DNA of 64,000 bases from Limnanthes douglasii subsp. nivea (GCA_036936605.1 JAUPFV010000001.1:116692771-116756770); one strand, 5' to 3'; positions 46,570-59,914 are shown, counted from the first letter of the stretch. Numbers and translations: made by a program. The notes: a model not told the origin generated them from the sequence alone.

Positions 46570-48900
46570 ATTGATGTTAAGTTTCCAAATTTCCGAGCCA
46601 AAGGTTTGGTAAATGATATGATAGGTTCTTACTAGAATGCCCATATGAGTATGATATAACTCTACTATGAAATAATTGTTTAAAGTATTCATGTCTTAGA
46701 CTTATATGTCTAAAATTCCCATTATAGATACTATTGTATGATTTATAAGGAGTTATTTAGATTTTTATGTTCCCTTTGAGGTAAACGAAATTTCCAATAT
46801 TATATCTCTCAACCATTCATCTTACTGTATTGTTATGGCAAATGCAATAAACAGAGACTCTGAGACTCTATAGTTGTATGATATATATATATATATATAT
46901 ATATATACACGTTTTTTTCTTTAATCCCGAAAAATAGCACCTCTAGAAAAAGTATATATTCACCCGATAGTCGATTCGTTATTAGTTAGGTTGGTGATCC
47001 AACCTGTATATATGTATCCCTCAAGTGTCCTACAAAAAGTTAGAATATTAGTGATACACATCTTTTTGTCATTTATAAGTATCTAAGAACCATTCCAATA
47101 GAATCCTAATATTTTGTACTTGTATTACTAGTAAATTAGCTTAATTTACTCCCCATAAATAATTTATATACATAATGCTTACAGTTGTATGCATCATACT
47201 TCCTATATCACTAGAGTATTCCAACTGAACCACTGTTTATCACTTTTTTTTTCAAGTTTTAAACTAGGCTCGAAAGGAATATATGATTTTTTGAATTTCA
47301 AATTTTTAAATATATCAAGGATATTTTCAATCTAATTGGATTGACTTAGGGAAAACCCTTACTATTTTTAATATATTTACCCTTTCAATATTTTAAGATC
47401 TTTCATCTCAAAGATAGAATATATAAACCTCTTTGTTCAATAATTTGCTTCATGTCATTACTAAGTGTAAGTAAATCAGTTATGTAAAGACACGCAATGA
47501 CCATCGTACCACCACAAACCTTAGTGTATAAACACCTTGTTTGTTGTATTGTGTTTAAACCCATCAGATACGATGACATGGTTAGTTTTTTTTATATTAT
47601 TACTTGGTGTTGTTTCAAACCATCTAATGACTTAATAAGCGTACCCACTTTTGATCCATTATGTGGAACTACAAAACCTTCAGTTTGTTCCATGTAGATA
47701 TCTTCATTTAAGAATATATATTTGGCATTTATTTCATGAATTTATAACCCTATATAATTGTAAAAATCATTCTTATGCTTGTGGCTTTCAAAACCGTAGT
47801 ATATTTGTCAAAATAAAATAATCATTTATTTTGTCAAAAACCATAGGTTACCAATCTTTCATTGAATGCTTGAATAGTACTATATGTATGGTATTCATTT
47901 TTAAATAACAACTTACAAACAATTGGTTTTAAACCCAAAGATAAATAAATAAATTCTCAAATTATATTTAAAATATTTAAATTCATTTAATCATTTATTA
48001 TATTTTTCTAAAATGCAGAATTTGTGAATGATATTACTTTCTTATAAGATTTAGGCTCGTCTATTAAAAAACACCACCAGAATTTTCCATGTGATTTGTT
48101 CACAACTTTCTTCCACTAAGTACAAGAAACCATATTGAAAATATATCTTATCGAATCCTAAATATTTAGGTATTTTTTCCTTTTAACTCTTACAAGTTTC
48201 GCAAGGTTTCTCTACAACCAAATGTGCTTCTTGCGAAGTCATTTTTTTTTATTTTTTATAACGGTGTGAGTTTTATTATCATTAAGATATCTAGGATTCA
48301 AAATATATCTGATTAACTAGGTTCAAATACAACATTAGACTCCAATTTTAATAGGTTATAAACTTTTTATTTAGTTCATACCCAATAAATACATATCTTA
48401 TAACTTTTGAGCCTAATTTTATTCTTTTTAGATCCATGCTTTTGCAAAATGTTAAGCACCTCATATTGTAAAATATCCAATAGTTGCTTTGCTTTCCTTT
48501 CATACCTCATATGGTGAGATTTTAGCTTTTTTAAGAGGAATACGATTGACAATATGACATGCCGTTAAAACGACTTCACCCTACAAATTTATGTACAACC
48601 TAAAATTAACTCGCATGTCATTGGTCATCTAAATTAATGTTATATTTGTGTGTTCATCCAATCTAATTTGAAGTGGTATATAATTCGCAAAGCATTAATG
48701 GATTACCGTGCTCTTCGCAAAACCTACAAATTTATCATGAGCAATATTCCCTACCTCTGTCACTACGTAAGATAATCTTGGTGTCTAATTGAGTTTCAAT
48801 ATTTATTGTTTTTTTTATAAAATCATATGCACACATATATTTAGTTGTCACTTATCTTCACTTGTAAAATTTTGATCTATCATTTTTATCTAAGAGAATG
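46570..48900 (-). pseudogene. Copia-4: decayed Ty1/copia integrase-RT-RNase H
   Basis: On the minus strand, right to left: an integrase core remnant with LMLCELYTTSN near 48690 and VIRYVFIGYELNKKF near 48390 (the FIGY motif of copia integrases); RT with DIYMEQTEGFVVPHNGSKVG and IKSLDGLKQ near 47610-47710; the RNase H end SFTKPLARKFGNLTSMRVV at 46574-46630. Stops are frequent. (AT)n and other insertions interrupt the RT to RNase H interval. It is similar in state to Copia-1, on the opposite strand. Confidence 0.65.
46881..46907. repeat. (AT)n microsatellite
   Basis: About 13 AT units. Confidence 0.95.
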
Positions 48901-50300
48901 TGTACCTTTAGATTTAGCTATCAATTGCTTTAGTTTTATGTTAAATATACATTTAGTTGTCATGTATAAATGAGTACAAATATTTAGTTGACATCAACTA
49001 AATAACTAAAATATTATGTATTCACATCTTATTGAAATATTTAGTTATCTTTTTTGTCTAAGAGAATATAGACACATAGATTTAACTGTCACTTACCTTT
49101 TACTATAGAATATTTAGTTGTAAATATTTTAATATCCTTTTTGTTTAAAACAAATGTGTACACGTAGATTTATCTATCATTAGATTCGGATGTAAGTTCA
49201 ATAATAATTTAACTTTCAAGTATAAATGACTATAAATATTTAGTTATCATCAAGTAAACAACAAAATATTATGTAATAACTTGTTACTTAATCATGTAAT
49301 TATTATTTTTAGAGAATGTACACATAGATTTAGCTATGATTAACCTATCATTGTAGAATTTTTGGCTATAAACAAATAATTTTCTTTTTTGTCTAAGAGA
49401 ATATGTACACATAAATGAGTTATCGCTTACCTTCATAGTATGTTCAACATATGTTTAGTTGTAAAGTATAAATGAATGTAAACATTTAAATATTCTCAGT
49501 TAACCAACTAAATGTTGTGTACTCACTTGTTACTTAAAATTTAACGGTCATTTTTGTCCGAGAGAATGTGCACACATAGATTTATCTATTACTTACCTTT
49601 AAATGTAATTTTTTTAGCTATTATTTTTATCTAAGCGAATGTTTACACGTAGATTTAATTGTTACTTAACTTCATATATAGGTTAAACACGCATTTGATT
49701 GTCAAATTTAAGTAACTGTAAACATTTAGTTGTCATCAACTAAACATCTAAATGTTTTTTATTCAAATGTTACTTAAAATTTTAGTTGCCATTTTTTTAC
49801 TAAGAGAATATGCACACAAATAGTTGTCACTTACCTTCCACTATATTATTTAGTTGTAAACATTTAGTTTTTTTTTATCTAAAAGAATGTGTATACATAA
49901 ATTTAATTGTCACTTCACTTCAACTATAAGTTCAAAGAACATTTAGTTGTCAAGTATAATAGACTGTAAACATTTAGTTGTGATCAACAACTAAATTTTA
50001 AGTATTCAAATATTATTTAAATATTTATTTTTTTATCTCAGAGTGTGTTTACATAGATTTGACTGTCACTTTACTTCCAATGTAAAATCTTTACTTGACG
50101 GTAGCTTACCAGATGAATGTCATATATTCAGTTGTAAATTCAACAGACATGTAATAGTTAAGTATAAGTGATGTTAAACATGTATATAACATATACGAAA
50201 TATTTAAATGTTCTATATTCACATGTTACTTGAATACTTAATTATTATTTTTATCTATGAGAGTGTGTACATAACTTCAATTGTTATTTACTTTTCATTG
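48806..50300. repeat. Diverged tandem array, about 245-bp higher-order unit
   Basis: The motif (C)TAAGAGAATRTG-n-ACACATAGATTTA-n-TGTCACTTAC recurs with starts near 49060, 49310, 49557, 49800, 50037 and 50255, spacing 218-250 bp. Each unit contains a second, weaker copy about 80 bp on (near 49145, 49397, 49631, 49880). Units also share CATTTAGTTGTCATCAACTA. No coding capacity. Confidence 0.7.
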
Positions 50301-51833
50301 TAAAACATTTCTCCGCCACTAGTTTACCAGCGGGATATTGTTTATACAAGTGTAAGTACAACTTCTATTGAGCTGTTAAATACAAACATACACACAAATT
50401 GTTAAGCTGACATCATAATCATTTAGCTTACAAGTAAATTTATTTTAAACATAATAACTTTAAGGTTATATATTTAACTGTACAACTAAGAATTTACTCT
50501 TTTCAATATTATTCAATACAAATATAACAACTAAAGAAGTAAATCATATCCAAAAGGAAAACATATATTCAGAAAAATGAATTCAGACGAAGATCAAAAT
50601 CTATAGCTCAAACAATATAGAACATGAAGTTTACAAGATGTATTCAAGTATTAAAGAACACAATTGTTTTTCTACATATGTAACGATTTAAATAACTTGA
50701 AACAAGTGAAACCGAATTTTTAAAAATAAAAACATTATTATGAAGATAATAAACCTCTATAGTAATAAAAATGACACATTCCAACTTGGATAATGCATAC
50801 TTACAATTACATAAAGATATGTGCGAGTAATATATAGATTATTCTATGGATATGAAGATTTTCTAAAGGTAAAGCCCTAGATAAAACAACAAAAGTATTA
50901 CAAAATACATAAAAAATATATCACTCCAAAGTTATCCACAGAGAAATTATAAAACATGAATAAGATGAAGTAAGTTTCACTTTAAATAAAAAAAATGATA
51001 ATGTCTTGTCCATATAAAGCTTTAAGCAAAACTATAAAACAAGAAGCTTATGATGTAGCAAAGTTGATCTCTCTATTTTTTCGTATTTTATTATTATTTT
51101 TTCTAAGAGCGGAGATATAAAACCATGGATGTATGTAACGTTAATAGATAATTTTAAAAGATAAAAAATTACAATTAGCCACTGAAATATTGTAGAGTTC
51201 AAAATATTGCATTACTACTAAAGTAAACACACGGGACATGATAAGATGTGTGATGCTTCTAACAATAAGTACATATAAAGTATTATTTTTTTAATATATT
51301 AACATTAAAATTAATTAACTAGCTATGATACAATATTGGTTTTATGAGCATACTTTAATATGTAAACCTGAAAAATAAATTAGGTTCTTCATGTGTCTTA
51401 GATGAAAAAACAATTCACTTGATAAAGTAATTACTCATACAAATTTATAATTTTTTCGGAAAAAAATCATGTAATTTCAAATATATTACTATATGCTATA
51501 ATATTTGAGCATTTTATTATTATAATAATATAGTTGTTATAATTTATAATTTATAATTCATTCAAGAGATTCTACCTTTGAATGAATTTGAAAACAATTA
51601 TGGATAAGATAAAATAAAATAAAATATGCAAATGTAAAAAAAGAAAAAAGAAGGTTTTTCCATCAAACATCTCTTGAATAAGAAGATGAGAAAACACATC
51701 TAAAACACAAAACAATAAAATACAACGATAAGAAGAATTGAAAATATAATTATTTTACAACAAAATTTAATTTAATATATAAACATATATGTACAAGCTG
51801 ATGATTCATAGTTCGTTCACAAGAAAAGAGTTG

Positions 51834-51867
<34 letters not shown>

Positions 51868-52560
51868 TCTCCTCATTTTTTCTAGTATTCTTTCCAATTA
51901 AAAACGAAACCTCTATTGATAACAAAACCGAACCATTGATTTTTTTAACCTACATTCCAATCTCCATTATTCAAGGCCTAGTGCTTAAAGAAGAGGAACC
52001 AACCATCCTTTGTATATATTTTTTTCATTTGGTATTCAAAACCTTAATTATTTTGGTATCAGCTTCTAATAGCTATCTTTTTTCTCCTATGGTTCCCATT
52101 CAGACGTCACGCTTGGCTGTGGTGGTGTTTACTACTTTGATCTTCTATCACCAAGGAGCAGCAGCCATTTACTATTTCCTGAGCATATAGTAAAAGGACG
52201 TCGTCCCCTCTGGATGTTAGTCGTCATCATTATTCCTAAGAATTTTGAATTCCATATTTTCCCATTGCGTGCAACACCACTCCCAGTAAAAACACTCTCA
52301 CTCGCAACTCATTTTCTCATTTATAATTGCATGCACAAAGAAGATAACAAAAATTATTATCCTCAATCACAATGCCAAAGCAATAAATTCTCTTTATGTT
52401 TTGGGAGTTCGTCTCGGCTCTTTTATACTCAACCCATTTTTTGACAAGCTCCACTACCACTTAAACCATTTTCGTTATTGTAAAAAGGGAAATAACACTA
52501 TTTCTATTCTTAAAAACCAAATAACAAAAATGCAACATTTTCTCGTTACAAATTCTCAAA
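50301..52560. other. AT-rich intergenic DNA
   Basis: No gene is recognised. A 133-codon frame (51789-52190) is partly a (GA)n translation (RERERERER) and hydrophobic low-complexity sequence, so I do not accept it as a gene. Confidence 0.45.
51841..51867. repeat. (GA)n microsatellite
   Basis: About 13 GA units. Confidence 0.95.
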
Positions 52561-53940
52561 GTTCTCTCTAACGTCATGGTAACTCTCGAAAAGGCTATAG
52601 CTCCAAGCGCAAGAAGTACAAAAAATCTAAAAATTTGGTCCCATAAGAAAATGAAGATCACTCCCTGCTCTAACTCTTGTGCGCACATCAACATTCTTTC
52701 ACCAGGTTTTTTTCGACTGCACTGTTCGAGCAGTCGTTCGTTTACTAATGCAAACTGTTATGCCTCTATGGTGGTTATGTTTCCTTTCCAATCTTCATGA
52801 AGGATCTTTAACCCCCTCATGCAACAATAACGTCTATCAGGTGTCAGGATCAAACTGCCAGAGTTTCCCTCGGTGAGGCTTGGAGGCTGTTAATAGAGCG
52901 TCAATGCCCCTCATATTACCATCGATATGCAGTCTCCTAATGATGTGAAACTCACTTCTCTCAACTCCAATTTGGTCCAAGCCACCCTCATCCCCCTGAA
53001 TCCCTCTGACACTTGCCCATTCATGACTGTTAGTTTTGCTTCAAGTCCTCTTGAATCTATTATTATCACTGTCATCCTAGTCAGTCTATACCACCGTAAC
53101 TTTCACATCGGAGCTTCTCAGCCACCTAAACTTTCCCATCTCACTTCATAACATCCTATAATTACCCTTATCACATCATCCTTAAATGAAACCTTTATTT
53201 ACCATGTTTTGAAGCAACGTCACCTACTCTATTTACTGACGATCAAGCATCCCTCTTACTTCTCACGATCAAACCCAAATAGCTAAGACTATTTTCACCT
53301 GAAGCTCACCCATTAACCCGTACCATGTTGAAGACAACTTCAGGCAATTCTTCAACCATATGGACCTTCATGGGCTCAGGTCCACAACTTACTCCCTCAA
53401 CCCACCTCAACCCCAAACCACCCCCAACGCAAGTTTCCATCCAAACCTTGCTTAACTTTCTCCATAGACCTCGCAACAATTTCCTTTGTGCTAGTCATGT
53501 CTTGCACCTTAATGGATACACTGATACGCATGCCCTCTCCTCAAGACCAAGCATTCCCAGAATCTGAATCCTTCCCTGTTTCCACTCATAGCGTAGTGTT
53601 CCCTCCCATTATCTCCATCTCTCATATTAGTCAATACAACACACCACTGCACCAACCTTATACTTTGCTCCCCACCATATTCTTACTAGGGGTATTGTCT
53701 TTAATAGTGATGTATGCTCCTTAAGAACAAACCACGACCATGGCGTCAATCAGATCGTTGCGGATGATTCGACAGATTGCAACCTTTGGTCAATAAGACC
53801 GTTGCGGATGACACTAGTCCTGACTTTCGTATTAAGACGACTAATAAGGCACCCAATGTTAACATACATCAACGAGACAAAATGACCCTTGACTATTAAG
53901 ATCAAATTTTGACATATATGTGCTCTTTTCACCGATCGAA
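52561..53940. other. Unidentified region with raised GC, possible decayed coding sequence
   Basis: Base composition is visibly less AT-rich than its surroundings. Both strands give protein-like stretches of 60-80 codons. On the minus strand near 52950-53080 one reads GLEAKLTVMNGQVSEGFRGM, followed by VAWTKLELREVSFTSL. On the plus strand, Pro/Thr/Ser-rich frames lie at 53325-53724. No family recognised. It could be a decayed transposon gene. Confidence 0.3.
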
Positions 53941-54590
53941 TTTTGTCATCTTTTACAGTACCTCGATATTAATATTTGTTGCTACGATCTCCGCTAGTCC
54001 TCACATTATTATACACCTGCTTGATCTTTTTTATTTGTTTTCATTTCAGAAAAATATCACATAGATTATATAAGATTTATTATTCTTGTGACGTTATTTG
54101 TTCATTTTTCTTTTAATGTCGGAAAATCTCGTAACAATATATTTTCCACTATTTTGTAACGTGCAAAGTACACATATCATGTAAATAATTTTATTATTTT
54201 TATTTTAATATTTTTGAACCAAAAAATAGTTAAAATTAATTGTTTAGAAAAGTAAGTGTTTTAAACATTAACTTTATACTAGAAAAAGTTAGAAACCACA
54301 TGTTATATTTAAGATAAGAGATAGACTAGAAAAAAGTACTATTTTTAAAGTTCATTTAATGAAAAGATACTTAAGTACATAATTAAGTAATTTAAACCTA
54401 CGGGTCGCGTGATGGTAATACTGTCTCTTATCACACGCAACCGAGAACACCTCTACTACTCACCTTTAGTCCTCAAACTTCCAATTATTGTTAAAATCAA
54501 GCGCCTTTCAAAAAACATGCCTGATTTCTTTCCATCAATTTAGCATTAGAATTTTTCGATTTAGCTTACAGACCTCATTTTTAATAATTC
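53941..54590. other. AT-rich region upstream of the host gene
   Basis: Presumed distal promoter region of the ATG8-interacting protein gene. No clear TATA box was found. Confidence 0.35.
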
Positions 54591-54862
54591 GAACATGAAA
54601 TGAAAGACCAAAACAATGATAGACTTCAAAAGAATAAAGAGCAATGGATTATCCTTTACCTGCTGCAACCGGTAAAACCGACTGAATCTCTCTCTAACGC
54701 AACCGGCAACAACCGGTTTCCATCATCTCTATTTGAAAAAATCAATCAATGGAGTCCTACTAAAAACACCATTTTGTTCTCCCTCTACAGTTCTCGAGGC
54801 AGTTGAACCTCATCGTCGTCTTGAATTTCACCCGCCAATCTTATCGCTGTAGATCTCTCCCT
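54591..54862 (+). promoter_or_regulatory. Proximal promoter / 5' UTR exon of the ATG8-interacting protein gene
   Basis: CT-rich sequence leading to a strong splice donor (CT|GTAAGT at 54863). CAACCGG occurs three times near 54665-54720. The acceptor before the coding exon is TTTGTAG| (55346) or TTCTAG| (55376), giving a 5' UTR intron of roughly 480-515 bp. The transcription start is not determined. Confidence 0.5.
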
Positions 54863-55399
54863 GTAAGTAAACTCTCTATGTATGTGCTGTGAATCGGAAA
54901 CTTATCGGTTTCTTAATTTTGTTGATAAGGATTGATTAATCCTTATGGTTCGTAATCTCTTGATTATTGGATTTTATGTTTAACTTTTTTTTATTGCTGA
55001 GGATCGTGTTGGGATTGATTTTACGATTGTTTCGATTTGAATAAGACTGGATTTTCTGTTTGCTCGTGTTTGTGTTTATGTTTATGATTCTTAATCTCAG
55101 GTATAGATTAGATTCAGGGAATAGCTTATGGTTATTGGTATTTAGAGATTTCGAAGTGAATTTAGAGATTCTGGTGTTTTGACTTGCGTTCTTTGATGAA
55201 CTTAGTGTTTTTTATTACGCAATTAAGATGAACAGAGTTTATGGTCAACTGGATTTAGTGATTGAAATGAAATTGTTTTCCGATCGGTTGTGTGTAATAG
55301 TAAGTATTCAATTCTATTTAGCATTTATATATTTTCTTCTTTGTAGCTAATTTGATGATCTGTATTTACATTCTAGGAAGGCTTTTTCTTTTGTGAAAG

Positions 55400-57263
55400 A
55401 TGGCAGACAAAGATGAAGGAGGTGGGAATGTCCCTCGTGGTAATGATTGGGAAGTGGTGTCGCTTACTGCATCAGCATATGCTGCTTCTCCCGGTGCTAG
55501 AGAAGTTGACGTGAAGAGCGACGAGAAGCAGGATACACCTGACAACGCAGAGACTTCTAATGCTCTATTCATGTCTCGTCATTTTGTCTTTCCACCAACT
55601 GAGCACGAGAATTTGCCTTTAGAGCCTGATAGTCCTGATATTCATGATGATAAAGTGAGCGAGGATGTCGCGGAGCCTGCTTTAGATGTGGAGCAAGGGG
55701 ATAGATCGAAGGGAAAGGACGACGAAGATCTGTCTTTGAAAGGGTTGGATGTGCCTGATGAGTACACAGGAATGAAGTTTTTGGATGACAAGAGTGAGAA
55801 GGAACGAAGCATATATGACGTAGCTACACTTGATTCGTTTAACAGTGAAACTGTTCTTGCAGACTCAATTGCATATGAAGAAAAGACACCGATTACTGAA
55901 CTGGCAGAGTCTTTTGATGGCGGATTGGATTCCGCTGCTGATACTTCACCTGATCTGACGCCTGCTAAAGGTGAACATCATAGGCCTAATCTTCCTTGTG
56001 AAGCTTGGTGGAAGAGAACTGCCTCTTCCTTGTATGCTCACGCGAAAGAGGCAAATGCGTTTTGGTCTGTTTTCGTTGCAGCAGCTGTAATGGGGCTTGT
56101 AGTTCTCGGGCAACGTTGGCAACAAGAAAGGTGGCAAGTTTTGCAACTTAAGCTGCAGACCAGCATTAGCGATGAGGTAATTTAATGTTTCACCGAAACT
56201 CTACTTTAATAAGTACCACCATACTGTACTAAGACTTTGTAAAGTCTGTACCAAGATTTACCATACTATGCTAAAAGTTTGTAAAGTCTGTACCAAGATT
56301 TCGTTCATGATGATGCATACCTGAAGTAGTATGTTTAGTTGTGCGAAATCTAACTTTCTTGTATGTATTGGAGTTTGTCATAACAGAAAATCCAGATCCT
56401 TTGGTGGCATCAGGCTTATTTATACACAAACAAAGTGTTAGATGAATGGTCAAAGTTTTAATCTTAGAATAAGCTGGTTTTTTGGCTTATGGGCTTAGAA
56501 AAACATAAAAATGCTCAATAAGCAAAAAGTTAAATAACTTTTTCGTGCTTGTAAATTTTTCTTGATATTTTTTCAGCATCTTCTTCTCTATTATTCTTTG
56601 TTTCCATAAATATGTGTCCAATGTTTTTCTATTTTTTTTGTTTTCATTTTACATTGTCTTTTTAACCTTAACCCATCACCTTTTCTAAAAGGGTAACTCT
56701 TTTTATCCTGCATGCCTGCTTATGATATCTATCCAACTGATTGCGACGCTAACTTTTGGGCCTCTAAGCTTCGTGCCCAAACAACCCCTTAGTGAATATG
56801 TATATGATTGTGAATCACTAACTGTTTGGTGGTATTGATATAAATAGCATGCCATGTTTATTCTATTTATAGATATTGCTTTCCCATGAGATTACTCGGT
56901 GACTATTTCCTCCTCAAGTTTTTCATTTGTGACCTCTTAAGAGAAGATAGTATTTTATTTGATCATCACTCTACTGGACATATTGGTTTCTGTGAATTAA
57001 TTGTTGTAGCTGGTATGGGAGTGATCTCATTGCAAACTTAACAATATCATACGTATGTCAACTATGTGATGCATAAATCAAGGCCAGGGTATCATGCACT
57101 GCATCAACCACAGACATTGCATTTGTATTCATTCATTTTTCCTATCATATATTGACAGAAAACAGCCAAGATGTTCGGTCCCATCTCTCGTCTTAAAGAA
57201 GTAATTCTGGGAGGTCAGCGTCGTGTTTCCTTTATCAGGGGTGGTGCAGCAAGCGAAATTTAG
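55400..57263 (+). CDS. ATI1-like: ATG8-interacting protein (ATI1/ATI2-like), two coding exons
   Basis: Coding exons are 55400-56176 and 57159-57263, joined in phase 0 across a 982-bp GT-AG intron, for a 293-residue protein. The N terminus has GNDWEVVSLTASAYAASPGA, containing a W-x-x-V ATG8-interacting motif (W17-V20). ALFMSRHFVFPPTEHENLPL and an acidic disordered middle follow. The C-terminal part has PCEAWWKRTASSLYAHAKEA, a transmembrane segment at about 221-237 (FWSVFVAAAVMGLVVL), then RWQQERWQVLQLK with W245-x-x-L248. I recognise this layout from Arabidopsis ATI1/ATI2, membrane proteins that bind ATG8 and deliver ER- and plastid-derived bodies to the vacuole. The last exon (FGPISRLKEVI...) restores the family C terminus; without splicing the frame stops two codons after the donor. 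It is the only intact host gene here. Confidence 0.9.
56218..56301. repeat. 42-bp tandem duplication in the ATI1-like intron
   Basis: Two copies containing TTTGTAAAGTCTGTACCAAG (56236 and 56278), 42 bp apart, a few substitutions different. Confidence 0.85.
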
Positions 57264-58650
57264 ATGATGACGAAAAAGTGTGGAGTGAGCGAAGTGTTTG
57301 TGAATGTTAATATGCTAGATTGTCGTGTTGATGACAAAGGTACATTTTGAATGTTTGATATTGTATTTCTATAATGAAGCTACATAGTTAACTACATGTT
57401 GAAAGTTTTCAATTTTATTGTTTTCTTCTATCATATAATTTGTGCTGCCCTGCATATTCTCTCTATATCATCATTAAGCTACATATTTTTTGCCTTTTAC
57501 TTTAAGGGACTGGGTATTAGGTATTTACAAATGCTACTAGTTGTCAAGTAGCGCTGAATGTCGATAATTATAAGGTGAATTTTCTTAGATGCAATGCAAT
57601 TTGAAATGGCTTGTGAAACAAATGCATAAGTTGACATCATGTCAAGTTTATGAATCCGAGTTTAACTCAACTCAAGCTCTATGCCTCAAACTTGGGCTGT
57701 AATCTCAAGCTCTATGCCTCAGATCTCTATACCTCAAACTAGGGTTTGGTGTACATTTAGTATTATGAGGTAGAAGAATATGCTAAAAAAGAAAAAAAAA
57801 AGTTATCATAGGAAATTATAGGCTTGAAGCCCTACTAACAACACAAATTTGTGTACATTTTCTCTCTTTTTAATTGTTCGAGTAATAGATATATTTCAGT
57901 GAATAAATTGATAGACATTAGGTTATTGAAAACACGGATAAAATTAATTAGTATTAAATTTTATTTTTGAAAAATTAGTAATATGTTTATTAAAAATAGT
58001 GGTGATATAAAAAGAAAAACAAATATAAAATTAACCGTAATTTACTGTTAACCTTCTAATATCAAATTTAAATAATCGCTTGTTTTAAATTAGTATTTAA
58101 ATTTAATTATAGTTTCAGAAGAATATTAAAAAATATCATTGTTTTTTTTGTTTTTATAAGACAAATAAAGTTAGATCGTTAAAATATATTTTTAATTTTT
58201 TAATTAGAAAAATAGAGTGATTTGGTAGCAAAATAAGTGTGGATAAAACCATTGTGTTTCAGTTGCAGAATTGCGTTTAATTTGGTTGCTAAAAACAAAT
58301 ATGTTTAGTTGCAGAATTATGTGTAAATGCGTTGCGAATTAAAAAAAATTGGTGCAGATATAAGGTTTTAGTGGTTAAATAGATCAACTTGTGTGAAACA
58401 AAATATAAACTTGTTTTGTGAAAATAAATGATTGGATGTAACAAATAATATTTTGTAGTTTGGAATATATGTGTATGTAATATTGGATTTTTTAATAAAA
58501 AAATTAGATTGTTACACTTAAGAGAGTACTCAAGTTCAACAAACTAAAGTGAAATCATACAATGATGCAGTGAGGCCTCACCAAATCATGAAGGAAGTCA
58601 TCCACGAACATACTACTACCTCTACCAAATGAGACTTCAGTGCAGTTCAT
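57264..58650. other. 3' UTR of the ATI1-like gene, then AT-rich DNA
   Basis: The first 100-200 bases should be 3' UTR; the poly(A) site is not determined. CTCAAGCTCTATGCCTCA is repeated near 57672 and 57704. Nothing else is recognised. Confidence 0.4.
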
Positions 58651-58659
58651 TTCTCCAAA

Positions 58660-59382
58660 AGAAATAAGTTCCTTCTTCTTGAAAATTCTAAAATGATTTT
58701 AATTGGAAAATTCTCCCATGGTATACCTCCCCTGAAAGACATCCAAACCTTCATGTTTAGTTTAAAACTCTATGGTAATTTTAGTTTATCCATTTAGGAC
58801 TATAGACTCATCTGTATTGAATTAGACCTATTAAAAGGTCTTAGGATCTTGTGGAAAAGAAATGTCTGGCCAATAAGCTAGCATTTCATGTATATTTTAA
58901 AGTGGCAACCTGACTCCAACCCCATGAAAAAATTACATGTGACCCTAGTGTGGGCCATATTTTCTAAAATACTTTCGTACTTATATAATATGGATACCAT
59001 AACAATTATAGCTAAAGCGTTAGCAAACCCTCTAAATTTATGGATTCCTAGTAAAAACATAACTCATTTTAACTAGTGTCAATCTTGGATAGAACTTGAT
59101 TTATCCAAGCCTTTAAAAGAAACAATCTAGATTGTTTCGACCAACAAGATGGTATATGGTTGGATGTAAAATATGAGAACAAACCTAATTATTGTCCAAG
59201 TTGTTATTATCTTGGACATTCTGTTGATCATTATAATAAAGTGAAAATGCTCAATAAATCTCAAGAAAATGTTAATAAGGAAAAATCGGAAAATATTACT
59301 ACGGACATACTTAATGCCAAATGGATTCCTAAAAATCAAGTCTATTATTATCAGAAATGACACTAATAACAATATTGCTATT
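58660..59382 (+). pseudogene. LINE-2 ORF1 (DUF4283 domain and CCHC-like zinc knuckle), broken
   Basis: The plus strand reads MILIGKFSHGIPPLKDIQTF, then (58888-59076) ILKWQPDSNPMKKLHVTLVW and IIAKALANPLNL, the layout of the DUF4283 domain in ORF1 proteins of plant LINEs. The 59160-59360 segment continues KYENKPNYCPSCYYLGHSVD, the zinc knuckle that follows DUF4283 (here C-x2-C-x4-H; the last C is replaced). At least one stop and two frame changes break it. The ORF is cut at 59383 by the Gypsy-4 LTR. Confidence 0.75.
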
Positions 59383-59913
59383 TGATAACCATATAAATTA
59401 TTAGGGAACTAAAGCAATTAGGGAAAATGTATAATGTAAAACCTTTGTAAAGTTAAAAGGATAAATGTAATATCAAATATAGGTATGAAGGACCAAGGTG
59501 TAAATTACCCAAAGATATAACTGATTTTATTACTTGCTCTTTTGTCCTATAAATAGGAAAAGAGATTATGAAATAAAGGTATTGAACATTTAACTCTTTA
59601 ATTACCGACTATCGAGTGTTTCTCTCTAAGAACTAAACAATTCATTTTATCTTTCTAAAGCTACGTCTATTGTTAAATCTTTAATCGGAGAATATTTTGT
59701 GCTAATTTTAGTGATACTAAACTTGGTCATTTATGTTGAAGCTCCGGTGCGGTCTAGAGGGTGCAGTCGTGGTGTTGAACGGTTCATGGTGGTTCATCGA
59801 GCGTGTAAAAAATCTTGGTCTGGATTTTCATGGAAAGCGTTTAGTAACATGTGGGGATTTGTTAGATTGTCTCTTGCTTTAGCTGTCGCGCTATAAATTC
59901 TTAGCACTTATCA
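59383..59913 (+). mobile_element. Gypsy-4 5' LTR
   Basis: Starts TGATAACC and ends CACTTATCA, so the termini form a 6-bp perfect inverted repeat (TGATAA/TTATCA). TATA box TATAAATA at 59548-59555, AATAAA at 59572. The partner LTR is missing. Confidence 0.75.
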
Positions 59914-59914
59914 G

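Noticed and set aside
48806..50300. CRISPR-like array
   Set aside because: Units are diverged and about 245 bp long with no constant spacer design; the genome is a plant.
51789..52190. 133-codon plus-strand frame
   Set aside because: Partly a translated GA microsatellite followed by A/T-rich hydrophobic sequence; no domain.
59127..59372. 81-codon minus-strand frame
   Set aside because: Shadow of the LINE-2 ORF1 zinc-knuckle region on the plus strand.
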